64,000 nt of DNA from NCBI GenBank assembly GCA_964557565.1, contig CAZLAH010000001.1, positions 1 through 64,000 on the forward strand. The letters run 5' to 3'. The stretch's first letter is position 1; the number at the start of each line of letters is the position of its first letter. The notes beneath the pieces are model-generated. The model ran no database searches. It saw only the letters and a list, made by a program, of their open reading frames with translations, and was not told the origin of the DNA. Position numbers and translations under genes: made by a program. Below, in pieces: positions 25,101 through 32,028 of this stretch. The DNA is from UBA5232 sp964557565. Its GTDB lineage: Bacteria; Patescibacteriota; Dojkabacteria; SC72.

Positions 25101-25934
25101 AAGGTCGATATCACACAAGGTTTACCAAGAATTGAAGAGTTATTTGAAGCTAGAAAGCCGAAAGCAGAAGCAGAAGTTACCTCTATTGATGGTAAAGTCC
25201 ATATAGAAGTAGCAGAAGATGAGTCTGCAGTAGTAAGCATAGTTGGGGAGAAAAAAATGTACAGATACTATGTCATTTCTAAAGCTAAGAAATTACTTGT
25301 AGAGGATGGTCAGGAGTTAAAGTCAGGTCAGGTAATGTATATAGACTATGATGAAAATGAGAAACAGGCTCCATTTGATGGAAAAGTATCCATAGAAGGA
25401 GGAATTTTAACAATAAAGGGTAAGGTCAAAGCAGAAGAGATAATCTCTGTACTACCTGGAATCACAATTTTGGTAGAAGAGGGAGCAAATATTACAGCAG
25501 GTACTCAAATAACAGAAGGTTCTGTAGATCCTAAGAAATTAGCAGAAGTTGCTGATCCTATTGTAGCTCAAAAGTACATACTTGATGGGATACAGAAGGT
25601 GTTTAACGAACAGGGTGTAACAACCGATGACCTACATATCGAAGTTATACTCAGACAAATGATGAGATTAGGTAGAGTTGTAGAATCAGGAGATTCTGAT
25701 TACCTAGTTGGTTCAATTGTAAATAGGCACCTTGCCGAGGCAAAGAACAGGTTACTCTTGTCTCAAGGAAAGAATAAAGCATTGGTAATACCAAAACTAT
25801 TTGGTATCAAGACATCTTCCTTGAATACAGAGAGCTTCCTTTCCTCAATATCATTCCAAGAGCAGGTAAGAGTACTCACAAGTATTGCCATATTAGGAAA
25901 AACTGATTACCAAAGAGAATGTAATCATCGGTAG
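22137..25934 (+). CDS. rpoC: RNA polymerase beta' subunit, frameshifted at the 3' end
   Basis: 1265 residues as read. The N-terminal zinc site is C-x-C...C-x2-C (YECYCGKYKK, VCDKCGVEV). The active-site NADFDGDQM starts at N541 and its three Asp are intact. The second zinc site includes LCEAPLGMCKKCYG. GRGVGVIAAQSIGEPGTQMT is the bridge-helix/trigger-loop region. A lysine/glutamate-rich coiled coil fills about residues 140-310. The frame ends abnormally: after GKTDY it runs QRECNHR and stops, while the +1 frame continues with ENVIIGRPIPVGENAR, the expected RpoC ending, to a stop at 25999-26001. The slip lies within about 25904-25912. Sequencing or assembly error is the simplest explanation. 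Confidence 0.97.
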   Translation: MNKNKDKFADFDVLKLTLASPDQVLDWSYGEVTKAETINYRTFRAEPDGLFCEKIFGPTKNYECYCGKYKKIRYKGIVCDKCGVEVTTQDVRRERMGHIDLAIPVSHVWFAYGIPNKMSIVLDISHKKILSVLYYTRYMVVDVEKEKKAEVVEKAKTLQEEEIKALETALQEELDMTSDMFEAELKEAKKDKSGEFKVSQIEHKRKQALAKVRKEFAEKEEQIDSFYSRINQIIDKLKEGTVISEDEYVDLVDRDLVFFEALMGAEAIEKLLEKLDVEKEISKLKKQADKEKGEKKAATIRRIQYLEGFVQNNTKPNWMVLHTLPVLPPELRPIIPLSGGKFATSDFNDLYRRIINRNNRLKKLIEIGAPEVILRNEKRMLQESVDALIDNSHRPSKPMMNSKRLPYQSLTDDLRGKKGIFRKNLLGKRVDYSGRAVIDGDPKLKFDQCGLPKSVALEMFKPFVIYKLLEREIAPNVRMAKDMVEEETDMIWDILEEVIKNKPVLLNRAPTLHKYSVQAFFPRLVEGEAIRIHPLICKAFNADFDGDQMAVHILLTDEAIEEAKREMMSSKNIVNISNGQVLASPAKDMLIGFYLMTDLISSEKPRMFASSDDAVKAYERDEISISEEIIVRVKGETIKTSVGRVIFNEILPEDYPFINEQVGIKTIKKIIDTIKNTRELDVVVEILDNMKLLGFKFATDLAFSFAMEDCNVDFDLKTEIKKMEEKDEQLQENYLQGLMTKTEKINISTNMWDDFSTELADKAWEKLDKNNSIYQMVESGGNGGKIQARQVLTIKGVVRDSRGNWVPMPIKSNYRDGLSAFEYFVAANGGRKGIADRSLKTSSSGYLTRKLVDVAHDVIIRTDDCGYDGEGLVLRKSDDRRIDFKDRMFGRVLAQDVKAKNKVIAAKNDILTQELVDNIDKAGIEEIYVRSPMLCEAPLGMCKKCYGLNLENNKEIEMGRGVGVIAAQSIGEPGTQMTMQTFHKGGVAKVDITQGLPRIEELFEARKPKAEAEVTSIDGKVHIEVAEDESAVVSIVGEKKMYRYYVISKAKKLLVEDGQELKSGQVMYIDYDENEKQAPFDGKVSIEGGILTIKGKVKAEEIISVLPGITILVEEGANITAGTQITEGSVDPKKLAEVADPIVAQKYILDGIQKVFNEQGVTTDDLHIEVILRQMMRLGRVVESGDSDYLVGSIVNRHLAEAKNRLLLSQGKNKALVIPKLFGIKTSSLNTESFLSSISFQEQVRVLTSIAILGKTDYQRECNHR

Positions 25935-26001
25935 ACCTATACCTGTAGGAGAGAATGCAAGGATAGATGATATAAATGAGCTTGAGGAGCTTAAATTTTA
26001 G
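25912..26001 (+). other. rpoC: Displaced rpoC C-terminus in the +1 frame
   Basis: Read from 25912 the frame gives KENVIIGRPIPVGENARIDD and then NELEELKF before TAG at 25999-26001. The ENVIIGR block is the conserved last motif of bacterial RpoC, so this is the true 3' end of the gene. Removing one base, or restoring a lost 2, 5, 8 or 11 bases, at 25904-25912 would join it. The usual family spacing between DY and KENV is longer than seen here, which favours a small deletion. Confidence 0.9.
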
Positions 26002-26013
26002 TTGATTTTGTTA

Positions 26014-26019
26014 TATAAT
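26014..26019 (+). promoter_or_regulatory. -10 box (TATAAT) of rpsL, leaderless
   Basis: A perfect TATAAT ends 7 nt before the rpsL ATG (26027), so a start at +7 would fall on or next to the A of the start codon. It lies just after the true rpoC stop (26001). No Shine-Dalgarno is present in the 7-nt spacer ACACACC. Confidence 0.55.
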
Positions 26020-26026
26020 ACACACC

Positions 26027-26446
26027 ATGCCAACAATAAACCAATTAGTAAGAAAACCTAGAAAAACAAAGATTAATAAAACTAAGCATATTCAGTTAGC
26101 TAAGAACTTTAATCCTTTGAAAAATAGATATAAGAAATTAGCAAATCCTTTTAAAAGAGGAGTTTGTTTGCAGGTTAAAACAATGACACCTAAGAAACCA
26201 AACTCTGCTCTTAGAAAAGTAGCTAGAGTAAGAATGTCTAATGGAATGGAAGTAACAGCATATATCCCTGGAGAAGGTCATAACCTTCAAGAGCACTCAG
26301 TTGTTTTGTTAAAAGCAGGCAGAAAGAGGGACTTGCCAGGTGTTAAATATATTGTTGTAAGAGGAAAGTATGATACAGCTGGAGTAAAGGGTAGAAAGAA
26401 AGCAAGATCCAAGTATGGAGTTAAGAAAGAAGATGCTGCTGAATAG
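26027..26446 (+). CDS. rpsL: 30S ribosomal protein S12
   Basis: Decoding-centre protein of the small subunit. 139 residues, about 15 longer than the E. coli protein through a basic N-terminal insertion (about residues 15-35). Conserved blocks: TPKKPNSALRKVARVRMSNG (54-73), YIPGEGHNLQEHSVVLL and GRKRDLPGVKY. The PKKPNSA lysines are kept, but the position equivalent to E. coli Lys87 is Arg101 (GRKRDLPG instead of GRVKDLPG), a substitution associated with streptomycin resistance. rpsG follows after 22 bp, giving the common rpsL-rpsG order. fusA and tuf, which often follow, are absent. Confidence 0.99.
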   Translation: MPTINQLVRKPRKTKINKTKHIQLAKNFNPLKNRYKKLANPFKRGVCLQVKTMTPKKPNSALRKVARVRMSNGMEVTAYIPGEGHNLQEHSVVLLKAGRKRDLPGVKYIVVRGKYDTAGVKGRKKARSKYGVKKEDAAE

Positions 26447-26468
26447 TTTTAATTAATAATAATGAATT

Positions 26469-26939
26469 ATGAGAGGTAAAAGAGCAAAAAAAAGAACACA
26501 AAAGATAGATGCCAAATATGGTAGTCCTATCATTGCACGATTGATTAATAAAGTAATGCAGGATGGAAAGAAGACAGTTGCAGAGGAATTAGTATATTCT
26601 GCAGTTGAAAAGGGAGCAGAGAATGTAAAAGAGAAAGATGTAAATGTATTCATAAACAAAGTGATTGATAATGTTAGGCCATCTTTAGAGATTAAAGCTA
26701 GAAGAGTTGGTGGTGCAAACTATCAAGTACCTATGCCTGTCTCTCCTAGAAGACAAGAAACATTGTCAGTTAGGTGGATAGTGGACTCTTGTAGAAAGAA
26801 ATCAGGTAAATCATTTGACAAGATCCTTATGGCAGAATTAGTAGCTGCATATAACGGAGAGGGTGATGCACTTAAAAAGAAAATGGATACAGAGAGAATG
26901 GCAGAAGCTAATAAAGCATTTGCACATTTTAGATGGTAA
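26469..26939 (+). CDS. rpsG: 30S ribosomal protein S7
   Basis: Primary 16S rRNA-binding protein that nucleates assembly of the 30S head. 156 residues, the usual length. Conserved blocks: AKYGSPIIARLINKVMQDGK (about 18-37), the beta-hairpin region RRVGGANYQVPMPVSPRRQ (about 78-96) and the C-terminal KKMDTERMAEANKAFAHFRW. It starts 22 bp after rpsL with no separate promoter apparent and ends just before a strong hairpin terminator. Confidence 0.99.
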   Translation: MRGKRAKKRTQKIDAKYGSPIIARLINKVMQDGKKTVAEELVYSAVEKGAENVKEKDVNVFINKVIDNVRPSLEIKARRVGGANYQVPMPVSPRRQETLSVRWIVDSCRKKSGKSFDKILMAELVAAYNGEGDALKKKMDTERMAEANKAFAHFRW

Positions 26940-26960
26940 TCTAATCGTTTTGTGAAATTC

Positions 26961-26994
26961 AAAAGAGCCTTATAAAAGAGGCTCTTTTATTTTG
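26961..26994 (+). terminator. Rho-independent terminator after rpsG
   Basis: AAAAGAGCC (26961-26969) pairs perfectly with GGCTCTTTT (26980-26988) around a 10-nt loop, followed by a T-rich tail. The A-rich 5' side gives a U-tract on the other strand too, so it probably also terminates the convergent glycosyltransferase, whose stop codon lies inside it. Confidence 0.88.
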
Positions 26995-27928
26995 TACTCT
27001 CTATTCTCTCCCAACCACTCTTAGGCATATCTTTTCTCAATACCCCTTGCTCCCAAAAAATAACTAACCATGTAATTAGTCTTACAGGAAAAAGTAGAAG
27101 TGACCAATAGAATTCTCTTAAGTTTTTAGCATACTTTAAAACAAAGAAAGTATACTTTAATTCAATAAAGAAACTTCTTGATTGTTTGTCTCTCTTAAAT
27201 ATTCCTAATTTCTTTAATTGTGAGAAACCTCCCAACGATCTAGTCTTTTGCTTGAGATAGTCCTTAAAATTAGTAGGATATTTAACATAGCAAACAGCAT
27301 TTGGTGCATACGCTATATCCATCCCCATATTCCTAATACTGTATGAAATATATGCATCATCAGAAAGTACATTCCTTGGAATCTTTAAATCAATTCTTCT
27401 CATTGCCATAATATATCCACTCATAGGGAAAAAGGAATTCTTACTTAAGAAAAATTCTTCACCTTGAACACCTTCGGAACTTTTACACCTTTTGTCATGT
27501 GCGGAATCAGAGAGCAAATGCCCCCAATAGCCGTACGGAGAATCTTTTTCATCCAATGATCTTGGTCTTCCACTTACTCCACCTACATTCTCTAATTTGA
27601 ATGGCTTGAGAAGCTCTTTGACAGAATCTTTCTCAAAATATGTATCTCCATCTGTGAATACAATGATATCTCCCTTTGCTTTTTTCAAAGCCATCTTCAA
27701 TGCGTATGGCTTTCCTCTTCTTGGATCCTTTATTTGGAAGAATTGTTTCTTAGAAAGATTAAGCTTCTTCGCTTCTTTCTTACCTTGCTTCAATGTTAAA
27801 GCATCTGGGGAAATCTGTATTATTTCAAAAGGGGAGGAGATTCCTGAATATTTTCTCTTAGCAATACTTGATATACATCGTCCAATTGTTTTAGGCTCTT
27901 TGTATGACGGGATTATTACACTTATCAT
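26987..27928 (-). CDS. Family 2 glycosyltransferase
   Basis: About 313 residues. GT-A fold transferase acting at the cytoplasmic membrane. The N-terminus SVIIPSYKEPKTIGRCISSI is the nucleotide-sugar-binding start, VFTDGDTYFEKDSV carries the metal-binding DxD-like motif, and DDAYISYSIRN is the catalytic region (EDxxL-like). The C-terminus has a hydrophobic membrane-associated segment (FYWSLLLFPVRLITWLVIFW). I place the start at the ATG at 27928 because the in-frame triplet two codons upstream (27934) is TTG. TATAAT ends 5 nt before this ATG. Acceptor and sugar are unknown. It is a single-gene unit between rpsG and rplY. Confidence 0.9.
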   Translation of the reverse strand: MISVIIPSYKEPKTIGRCISSIAKRKYSGISSPFEIIQISPDALTLKQGKKEAKKLNLSKKQFFQIKDPRRGKPYALKMALKKAKGDIIVFTDGDTYFEKDSVKELLKPFKLENVGGVSGRPRSLDEKDSPYGYWGHLLSDSAHDKRCKSSEGVQGEEFFLSKNSFFPMSGYIMAMRRIDLKIPRNVLSDDAYISYSIRNMGMDIAYAPNAVCYVKYPTNFKDYLKQKTRSLGGFSQLKKLGIFKRDKQSRSFFIELKYTFFVLKYAKNLREFYWSLLLFPVRLITWLVIFWEQGVLRKDMPKSGWERIESTK

Positions 27929-27933
27929 ATGCA

Positions 27934-27939
27934 ATTATA
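27934..27939 (-). promoter_or_regulatory. -10 box (TATAAT) of the glycosyltransferase gene, leaderless
   Basis: On the minus strand TATAAT is followed by TGCAT and the ATG at 27928. This close spacing supports that ATG over the upstream TTG, which would lie inside the promoter. Confidence 0.5.
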
Positions 27940-27959
27940 TATGATAACTAGAGATTCTA

Positions 27960-28613
27960 CTATTCTTTAACTTCCTCAGTTTCTGCACCCTCTGCAGGAG
28001 TCTCAGCAGCTGTTGCATCTGCAGCTTCTTCTGCAACTGGAGCTTCATATACCTCTTCTGCTTGTAATTCTGTAACTGTAACTACAGTAGCATTTTTCAA
28101 ATCTTCATTAACAAGAGACAAAGTCTTAGGTATATTCAAATCCTCAACTGCGATAGACTGGCCTGGATGCTCTAATACTGAAATATCTACTTCAATGAAT
28201 GGTACTAAATCAGCAACTTTACACTTGATTTCCAATGAATTCATAACCTCAACCATAACACCAAGATTGTTCTTCACAGCAGGTGATATACCAACAATCT
28301 CGAAAGGAACTGTAAACACCATTTCCTTGCTCTCATCAATCTCAAAAAATGAAACATGCCTAATCTCTTCTGTAATTGGATTCATATCGATTTCTTTAAC
28401 AACAACCTTCATATTCTTACCTTCTATTTCTGCTTCGAGTATTGTAGTTGATGTTGCTTCTCTTAAAATCTTACCAGCGATACTAGATTCAATCATTATA
28501 CTTCTAGAATCTCCTTTTGAATTGTAAACTACAGCAGGAGTTTTAGCTTCTTTTAGAAGGATTTTGTTCTTCTTACCCTGCACATCTCTTTTCTCGAATA
28601 GTATTTTTTCCAT
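27960..28613 (-). CDS. rplY: 50S ribosomal protein L25 (TL5/CTC type)
   Basis: 5S rRNA-binding protein of the large subunit. About 217 residues. The N-terminal L25 domain begins MEKILFEKRDVQGKK and contains TPAVVYNSKGDSR. The TL5-type C-terminal beta domain follows (about 90-180, VPFEIVGISPAVKNNLGVMV). The tail is Ala/Glu-rich (EEAADATAAETPAEG) and probably disordered. The frame is open to 28658, but the extra 15 residues there are hydrophobic and unlike the family, so the ATG at 28613 is the likely start. It is divergent from hrcA. Confidence 0.95.
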   Translation of the reverse strand: MEKILFEKRDVQGKKNKILLKEAKTPAVVYNSKGDSRSIMIESSIAGKILREATSTTILEAEIEGKNMKVVVKEIDMNPITEEIRHVSFFEIDESKEMVFTVPFEIVGISPAVKNNLGVMVEVMNSLEIKCKVADLVPFIEVDISVLEHPGQSIAVEDLNIPKTLSLVNEDLKNATVVTVTELQAEEVYEAPVAEEAADATAAETPAEGAETEEVKE

Positions 28614-28623
28614 AACGAGTAGG

Positions 28624-28629
28624 AGTATA
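28624..28629 (-). promoter_or_regulatory. -10 box (TATACT) of rplY
   Basis: On the minus strand TATACT ends 10 nt before the chosen rplY ATG (28613), giving a leader of about 3-4 nt. This also argues against the upstream start at 28658. Confidence 0.45.
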
Positions 28630-28677
28630 TCAGAAAAAACAATGTCTAGCAACATCAAAAAGTGCTTCGAAATATAT

Positions 28678-28707
28678 TTGACATACCTAGTATATATACA
28701 ATATACT
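28678..28707 (+). promoter_or_regulatory. Promoter of hrcA-grpE-dnaK
   Basis: Consensus TTGACA (28678-28683), 18-bp spacer, TATACT (28702-28707). The -10 shares its last base with the CIRCE-like operator, so bound HrcA would block RNA polymerase. Confidence 0.75.
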
Positions 28708-28733
28708 TAGCAAATAATCTTTAACTCTGCTAA
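28707..28733 (+). promoter_or_regulatory. CIRCE-like HrcA operator upstream of hrcA
   Basis: TTAGCA (28707-28712) and its inverted copy TGCTAA (28728-28733) are separated by 15 nt, for a total of 27 nt. That is exactly the span of the canonical CIRCE element (TTAGCACTC-N9-GAGTGCTAA), whose three inner bases per arm are not conserved here. It ends 1 nt before the hrcA ATG. A second copy with the same geometry lies before groES. Confidence 0.8.
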
Positions 28734-28734
28734 T

Positions 28735-29460
28735 ATGGATATTACAGAAAGACAAAAGAATATACTCATGGCAATCATAAATGAATTCATGGAAGAAGCA
28801 GATGAGGTTGGATCTTTGTCTTTGGTTGAAAAATACAAAATTGGCGTAAGTTCTGCAACCATTAGAAATGAAATGGTAAAACTCATGAGTCTTGGACTTT
28901 TAGAGAAAAGTCACATTTCTTCAGGAAGATTACCAACAGATCAAGCCCTTAGATTGTATGTTTCCAATATCATTGAGCATGGGAGATTAAATCCATTGGT
29001 AACAGTTGAAATTAGACAGGGTATATTTAGAGATCGTTTTGAAAAAGATACAGTCATTAAATCAATTCTTTCTATCCTTTCCAAAGAAACAGAATCCTTA
29101 GTATTCATGATATTGGATGAGGATATTAGATTCTATGGACTATCAAATCTTCTGAAATATACAGAATTCAGATCGATAGAAAGAGTAGAAACAGTATTAA
29201 ATATACTTGAAGATGATACTTTCCTTAGGAATCTTGTAGAAAAATACTCAAGTTCAGGAGTTTCTCTTCTAATTGGAAAAGAATCAGGAATAAATAATAT
29301 GTCTGAATGTGCTATAGCATTTACGAAGATTCCTTTCTGGGAAAAGAATCAAGCATATGTAGGAGTTTTAGGATCTAAAAGAATGGATTACTCAAGTGTA
29401 ATTCCTGCCTTAAATGAAGTAAGAACAGCCTTGCAGACATCAACTGCAGGTTGGAGATAA
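28735..29460 (+). CDS. hrcA: Heat-inducible transcription repressor HrcA (short form)
   Basis: Represses chaperone operons by binding CIRCE. 241 residues, about 100 shorter than typical HrcA (near 340). The N-terminal winged helix is well conserved (ERQKNILMAIINEFMEEADE, then SSATIRNEMVKLMSLGLLEK and HISSGRLPTDQALRLYV). The C-terminal block GVLGSKRMDYSSVIPALNEV matches the family's GviGPtRMdYskvi. The missing part is mostly in the middle GAF-like/insertion region. It is the first gene of hrcA-grpE-dnaK and sits on its own operator, implying autoregulation. Confidence 0.95.
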   Translation: MDITERQKNILMAIINEFMEEADEVGSLSLVEKYKIGVSSATIRNEMVKLMSLGLLEKSHISSGRLPTDQALRLYVSNIIEHGRLNPLVTVEIRQGIFRDRFEKDTVIKSILSILSKETESLVFMILDEDIRFYGLSNLLKYTEFRSIERVETVLNILEDDTFLRNLVEKYSSSGVSLLIGKESGINNMSECAIAFTKIPFWEKNQAYVGVLGSKRMDYSSVIPALNEVRTALQTSTAGWR

Positions 29461-29477
29461 TTTAAATATTCAATTCT

Positions 29478-30017
29478 ATGAAGGTGAACAATACAAAAAA
29501 AGAGGGAGAGAATAGCCAGAAAAATGATGATAAGGTTCTCAAACAGAAAATAGAAGAGTTCGCATTAGCAATGGATAGGGTTGAAGATGAGAAATTGAAG
29601 ATTCAGAACCAACTTAAGAAATCCCTTGCTGATTACCATAATCTTTTAAGTAATTCAGAAAAGAGGGAAACAATAAGGATCTTCCAAATGAAGAAATCTC
29701 TTCTTAAGGAAGTAATACCTTCTTTGGATAGTATGATGATGGCTGTTGAGAGTAGTAAGGATATTTCTTTAGATGAGAGTGGTAAATCATGGTTGGAAGG
29801 TATAATCGCAACAATAGAGTCAATATATAAGAGTTTTAGTGCTATGGGGTTGAAGCAGTATGTACCAGAAAAAAATTCTGATTTTGACAATCAAAGGCAT
29901 GAAGCAATAGCAACAGTTGAAAGTAAAGAGAAAGGTAAAATAGTAGACATTATTCAACCTGGATACGTTTTAGATGATACTGTAATACGCCCTGCAAGGG
30001 TCGTAGTTTCAAAATAG
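29478..30017 (+). CDS. grpE: Nucleotide exchange factor GrpE
   Basis: Releases ADP from DnaK. 179 residues: a charged N-terminus, a long coiled-coil helix (about 20-75, DRVEDEKLKIQNQLKKSLAD), then a four-helix bundle and C-terminal beta wing with GLKQYVPEKNSDFDNQRHEA and the conserved end DDTVIRPARVVVSK. It lies 17 bp after hrcA and 24 bp before dnaK. dnaJ is not adjacent. Confidence 0.96.
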   Translation: MKVNNTKKEGENSQKNDDKVLKQKIEEFALAMDRVEDEKLKIQNQLKKSLADYHNLLSNSEKRETIRIFQMKKSLLKEVIPSLDSMMMAVESSKDISLDESGKSWLEGIIATIESIYKSFSAMGLKQYVPEKNSDFDNQRHEAIATVESKEKGKIVDIIQPGYVLDDTVIRPARVVVSK

Positions 30018-30041
30018 ATTTAAAATTTTAATATATATATT

Positions 30042-31940
30042 ATGTCAAAAATAATAGGAATAGACTTAGGAACAACAAACTCCGTAATGGCATATATGGA
30101 GGGTGGAAAACCTAATGTCATATCTAATTCACAAGGTGGTAGATTAACACCATCTGTGGTTGCCCAGGATGAGAAAGGAGAGACTCTTGTCGGTACTCCT
30201 GCTAAAAATCAAGCTGTAATGAACCCTGAAGGCACTATCTACTCAGTTAAAAGATTGATTGGTCGTAGATGGGATGATCCAGAAGTAGAGAAAGACAAAA
30301 AGCTCTTGCCATTTGAAATGAGAAAATCCTCTAACGGAGGGATAGAAGTTCAAATGGGAGATAAGTGGTATACACCTCAAGAGATATCTGCAAAAATTCT
30401 CGCAAAAATGAAGAAAGATGCAGAGGATTTCTTAGGAGAAGAAGTTAAAGAAGCTGTCATTACAGTTCCTGCATACTTTGATGACTCTCAAAGACAGGCT
30501 ACAAAGGATGCTGGTAAAATCGCTGGTTTGGATGTTAAAAGAATTGTAAATGAACCAACAGCAGCAGCATTAGCATACGGTGTAGACAAAGGTAAGGATG
30601 AAAAAGTTGCAATTTTCGACTTAGGTGGTGGTACATTCGATATCTCCATACTAGAGATGGGCGATGGTGTGTTTGAAGTCCTTTCTACAAATGGAGATAC
30701 ACACTTAGGTGGTGATGATTTTGATCAAAAGATCATTGAACATTTAGCGGAACAATTCAAGAATAAAGAGGGAATAGATTTAAGAGATGATAGAACAGCA
30801 CTTCAAAGATTGAGGGAAGCAGGGGAGAAAGCTAAGATAGAGCTTTCATCTTCTGAGGAAACAGAAATAAATATCCCATATATCACTGCTTCAGATAAAG
30901 GACCTAAGCATTTAAGAGAAAAGCTTACTAGATCTGAACTAGAAAAATTAGTAATGGATCTCATTGAGAAGACAGTAAAACCATGTGAGAAAGCATTGAA
31001 AGATGCAGGAATATCAAAAGATGAAATAAATGAAGTGCTTCTTGTTGGTGGTATGTCTAGAATGCCAGCTGTACAGAAGAAGGTTGAGGAATTCTTCGGT
31101 AAGGAAGTAAACAAAGGTGTTAATCCTGATGAAGTTGTAGGCTTGGGAGCTGCAATACAGGGAGGTGTCTTAGGTGGTGATGTAAAAGATATCACCTTGT
31201 TGGATGTCACACCGCTCTCTCTTGGATTGGAAACATTAGGTGGAGTTATGACTAAACTCATAGAAAGAAATACAACAATCCCTGTAGAGAAGAAACAGAT
31301 TTTCTCAACTGCAGCAGACAATCAGCCAGCAGTAGAGATCCATATCTTACAAGGAGAAAGAGAAATGGCACCTGATAATAAAACTTTGGGAAGATTTGTA
31401 TTAGATGGTATCCCACCAGCACCTAGAGGTGTACCTCAAATAGAAGTTATGTTCTCCATAGATGCAAATGGTATCTTGAATGTTAAGGCTGTAGATTTAG
31501 CTACGAAGAAAGAGCAAAAGATCACTATTACAGCATCTACAGGTCTGAAAGACGAAGAGATAGAAAAGATGGTAGAGGAAGCTGAAAAGAATGCGGAAGA
31601 GGACAAAAAGAAAAGGGATAGGGCTGAGAAGAGAAATAATGCAGATTCATTATGCTTCAGTGTTGAGAAGTTAATAAGTGAGAACAAAGACAAGATAGAT
31701 AGCTCTGATGTTGAAGATATGGAGAAAAGGTCTGAGGAATTAAAGAAACTAATCGAAAAGGAAGACTTCGATGAAGAAGAGGTTGAGAAAAAATCAGATG
31801 AACTTATGAAGGTCATGCAGGAAGTTGGTAAGAAAATGTATGAAAAAGCTTCCAAAGAAGCCCCTCAAGAGGAGAAAAAGGATGATTCCTCAGAGGAAAA
31901 GAAAGAAGATGAGGTAAAAGAGGGAGAAGTTGTTGAATAA
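30042..31940 (+). CDS. dnaK: Molecular chaperone DnaK (Hsp70)
   Basis: 632 residues. Nucleotide-binding domain begins KIIGIDLGTTNSVMAYMEGG, with VPAYFDDSQRQATKDAGKIA, IFDLGGGTFDISIL and the adenosine motif VLLVGGMSRMPAVQKKVEEF. The interdomain linker reads DVTPLSLGLETLGG, followed by the beta-sandwich substrate domain (QIFSTAADNQPAVEIHILQG) and helical lid. The C-terminal tail is acidic/lysine-rich and ends EGEVVE rather than EEVD-type. A strong terminator follows. Confidence 0.99.
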   Translation: MSKIIGIDLGTTNSVMAYMEGGKPNVISNSQGGRLTPSVVAQDEKGETLVGTPAKNQAVMNPEGTIYSVKRLIGRRWDDPEVEKDKKLLPFEMRKSSNGGIEVQMGDKWYTPQEISAKILAKMKKDAEDFLGEEVKEAVITVPAYFDDSQRQATKDAGKIAGLDVKRIVNEPTAAALAYGVDKGKDEKVAIFDLGGGTFDISILEMGDGVFEVLSTNGDTHLGGDDFDQKIIEHLAEQFKNKEGIDLRDDRTALQRLREAGEKAKIELSSSEETEINIPYITASDKGPKHLREKLTRSELEKLVMDLIEKTVKPCEKALKDAGISKDEINEVLLVGGMSRMPAVQKKVEEFFGKEVNKGVNPDEVVGLGAAIQGGVLGGDVKDITLLDVTPLSLGLETLGGVMTKLIERNTTIPVEKKQIFSTAADNQPAVEIHILQGEREMAPDNKTLGRFVLDGIPPAPRGVPQIEVMFSIDANGILNVKAVDLATKKEQKITITASTGLKDEEIEKMVEEAEKNAEEDKKKRDRAEKRNNADSLCFSVEKLISENKDKIDSSDVEDMEKRSEELKKLIEKEDFDEEEVEKKSDELMKVMQEVGKKMYEKASKEAPQEEKKDDSSEEKKEDEVKEGEVVE

Positions 31941-31960
31941 TCTCTGTTTTATCTAATATT

Positions 31961-31990
31961 AAGGGAGACTGTTGGTCTCCCTTTTTATTT
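31961..31990 (+). terminator. Rho-independent terminator after dnaK
   Basis: AAGGGAGAC (31961-31969) pairs perfectly with GTCTCCCTT (31975-31983) around TGTTG, followed by TTTTT and ATTT. Confidence 0.92.
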
Positions 31991-32028
31991 ATGGTAGGAT
32001 TATTTGATTAACATTTTTCTATCTTATT

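Noticed and set aside
28614..28658. Upstream ATG for L25 giving 15 extra residues
   Set aside because: The extra residues are hydrophobic and unlike any L25 start, and they overlap a TATACT box.
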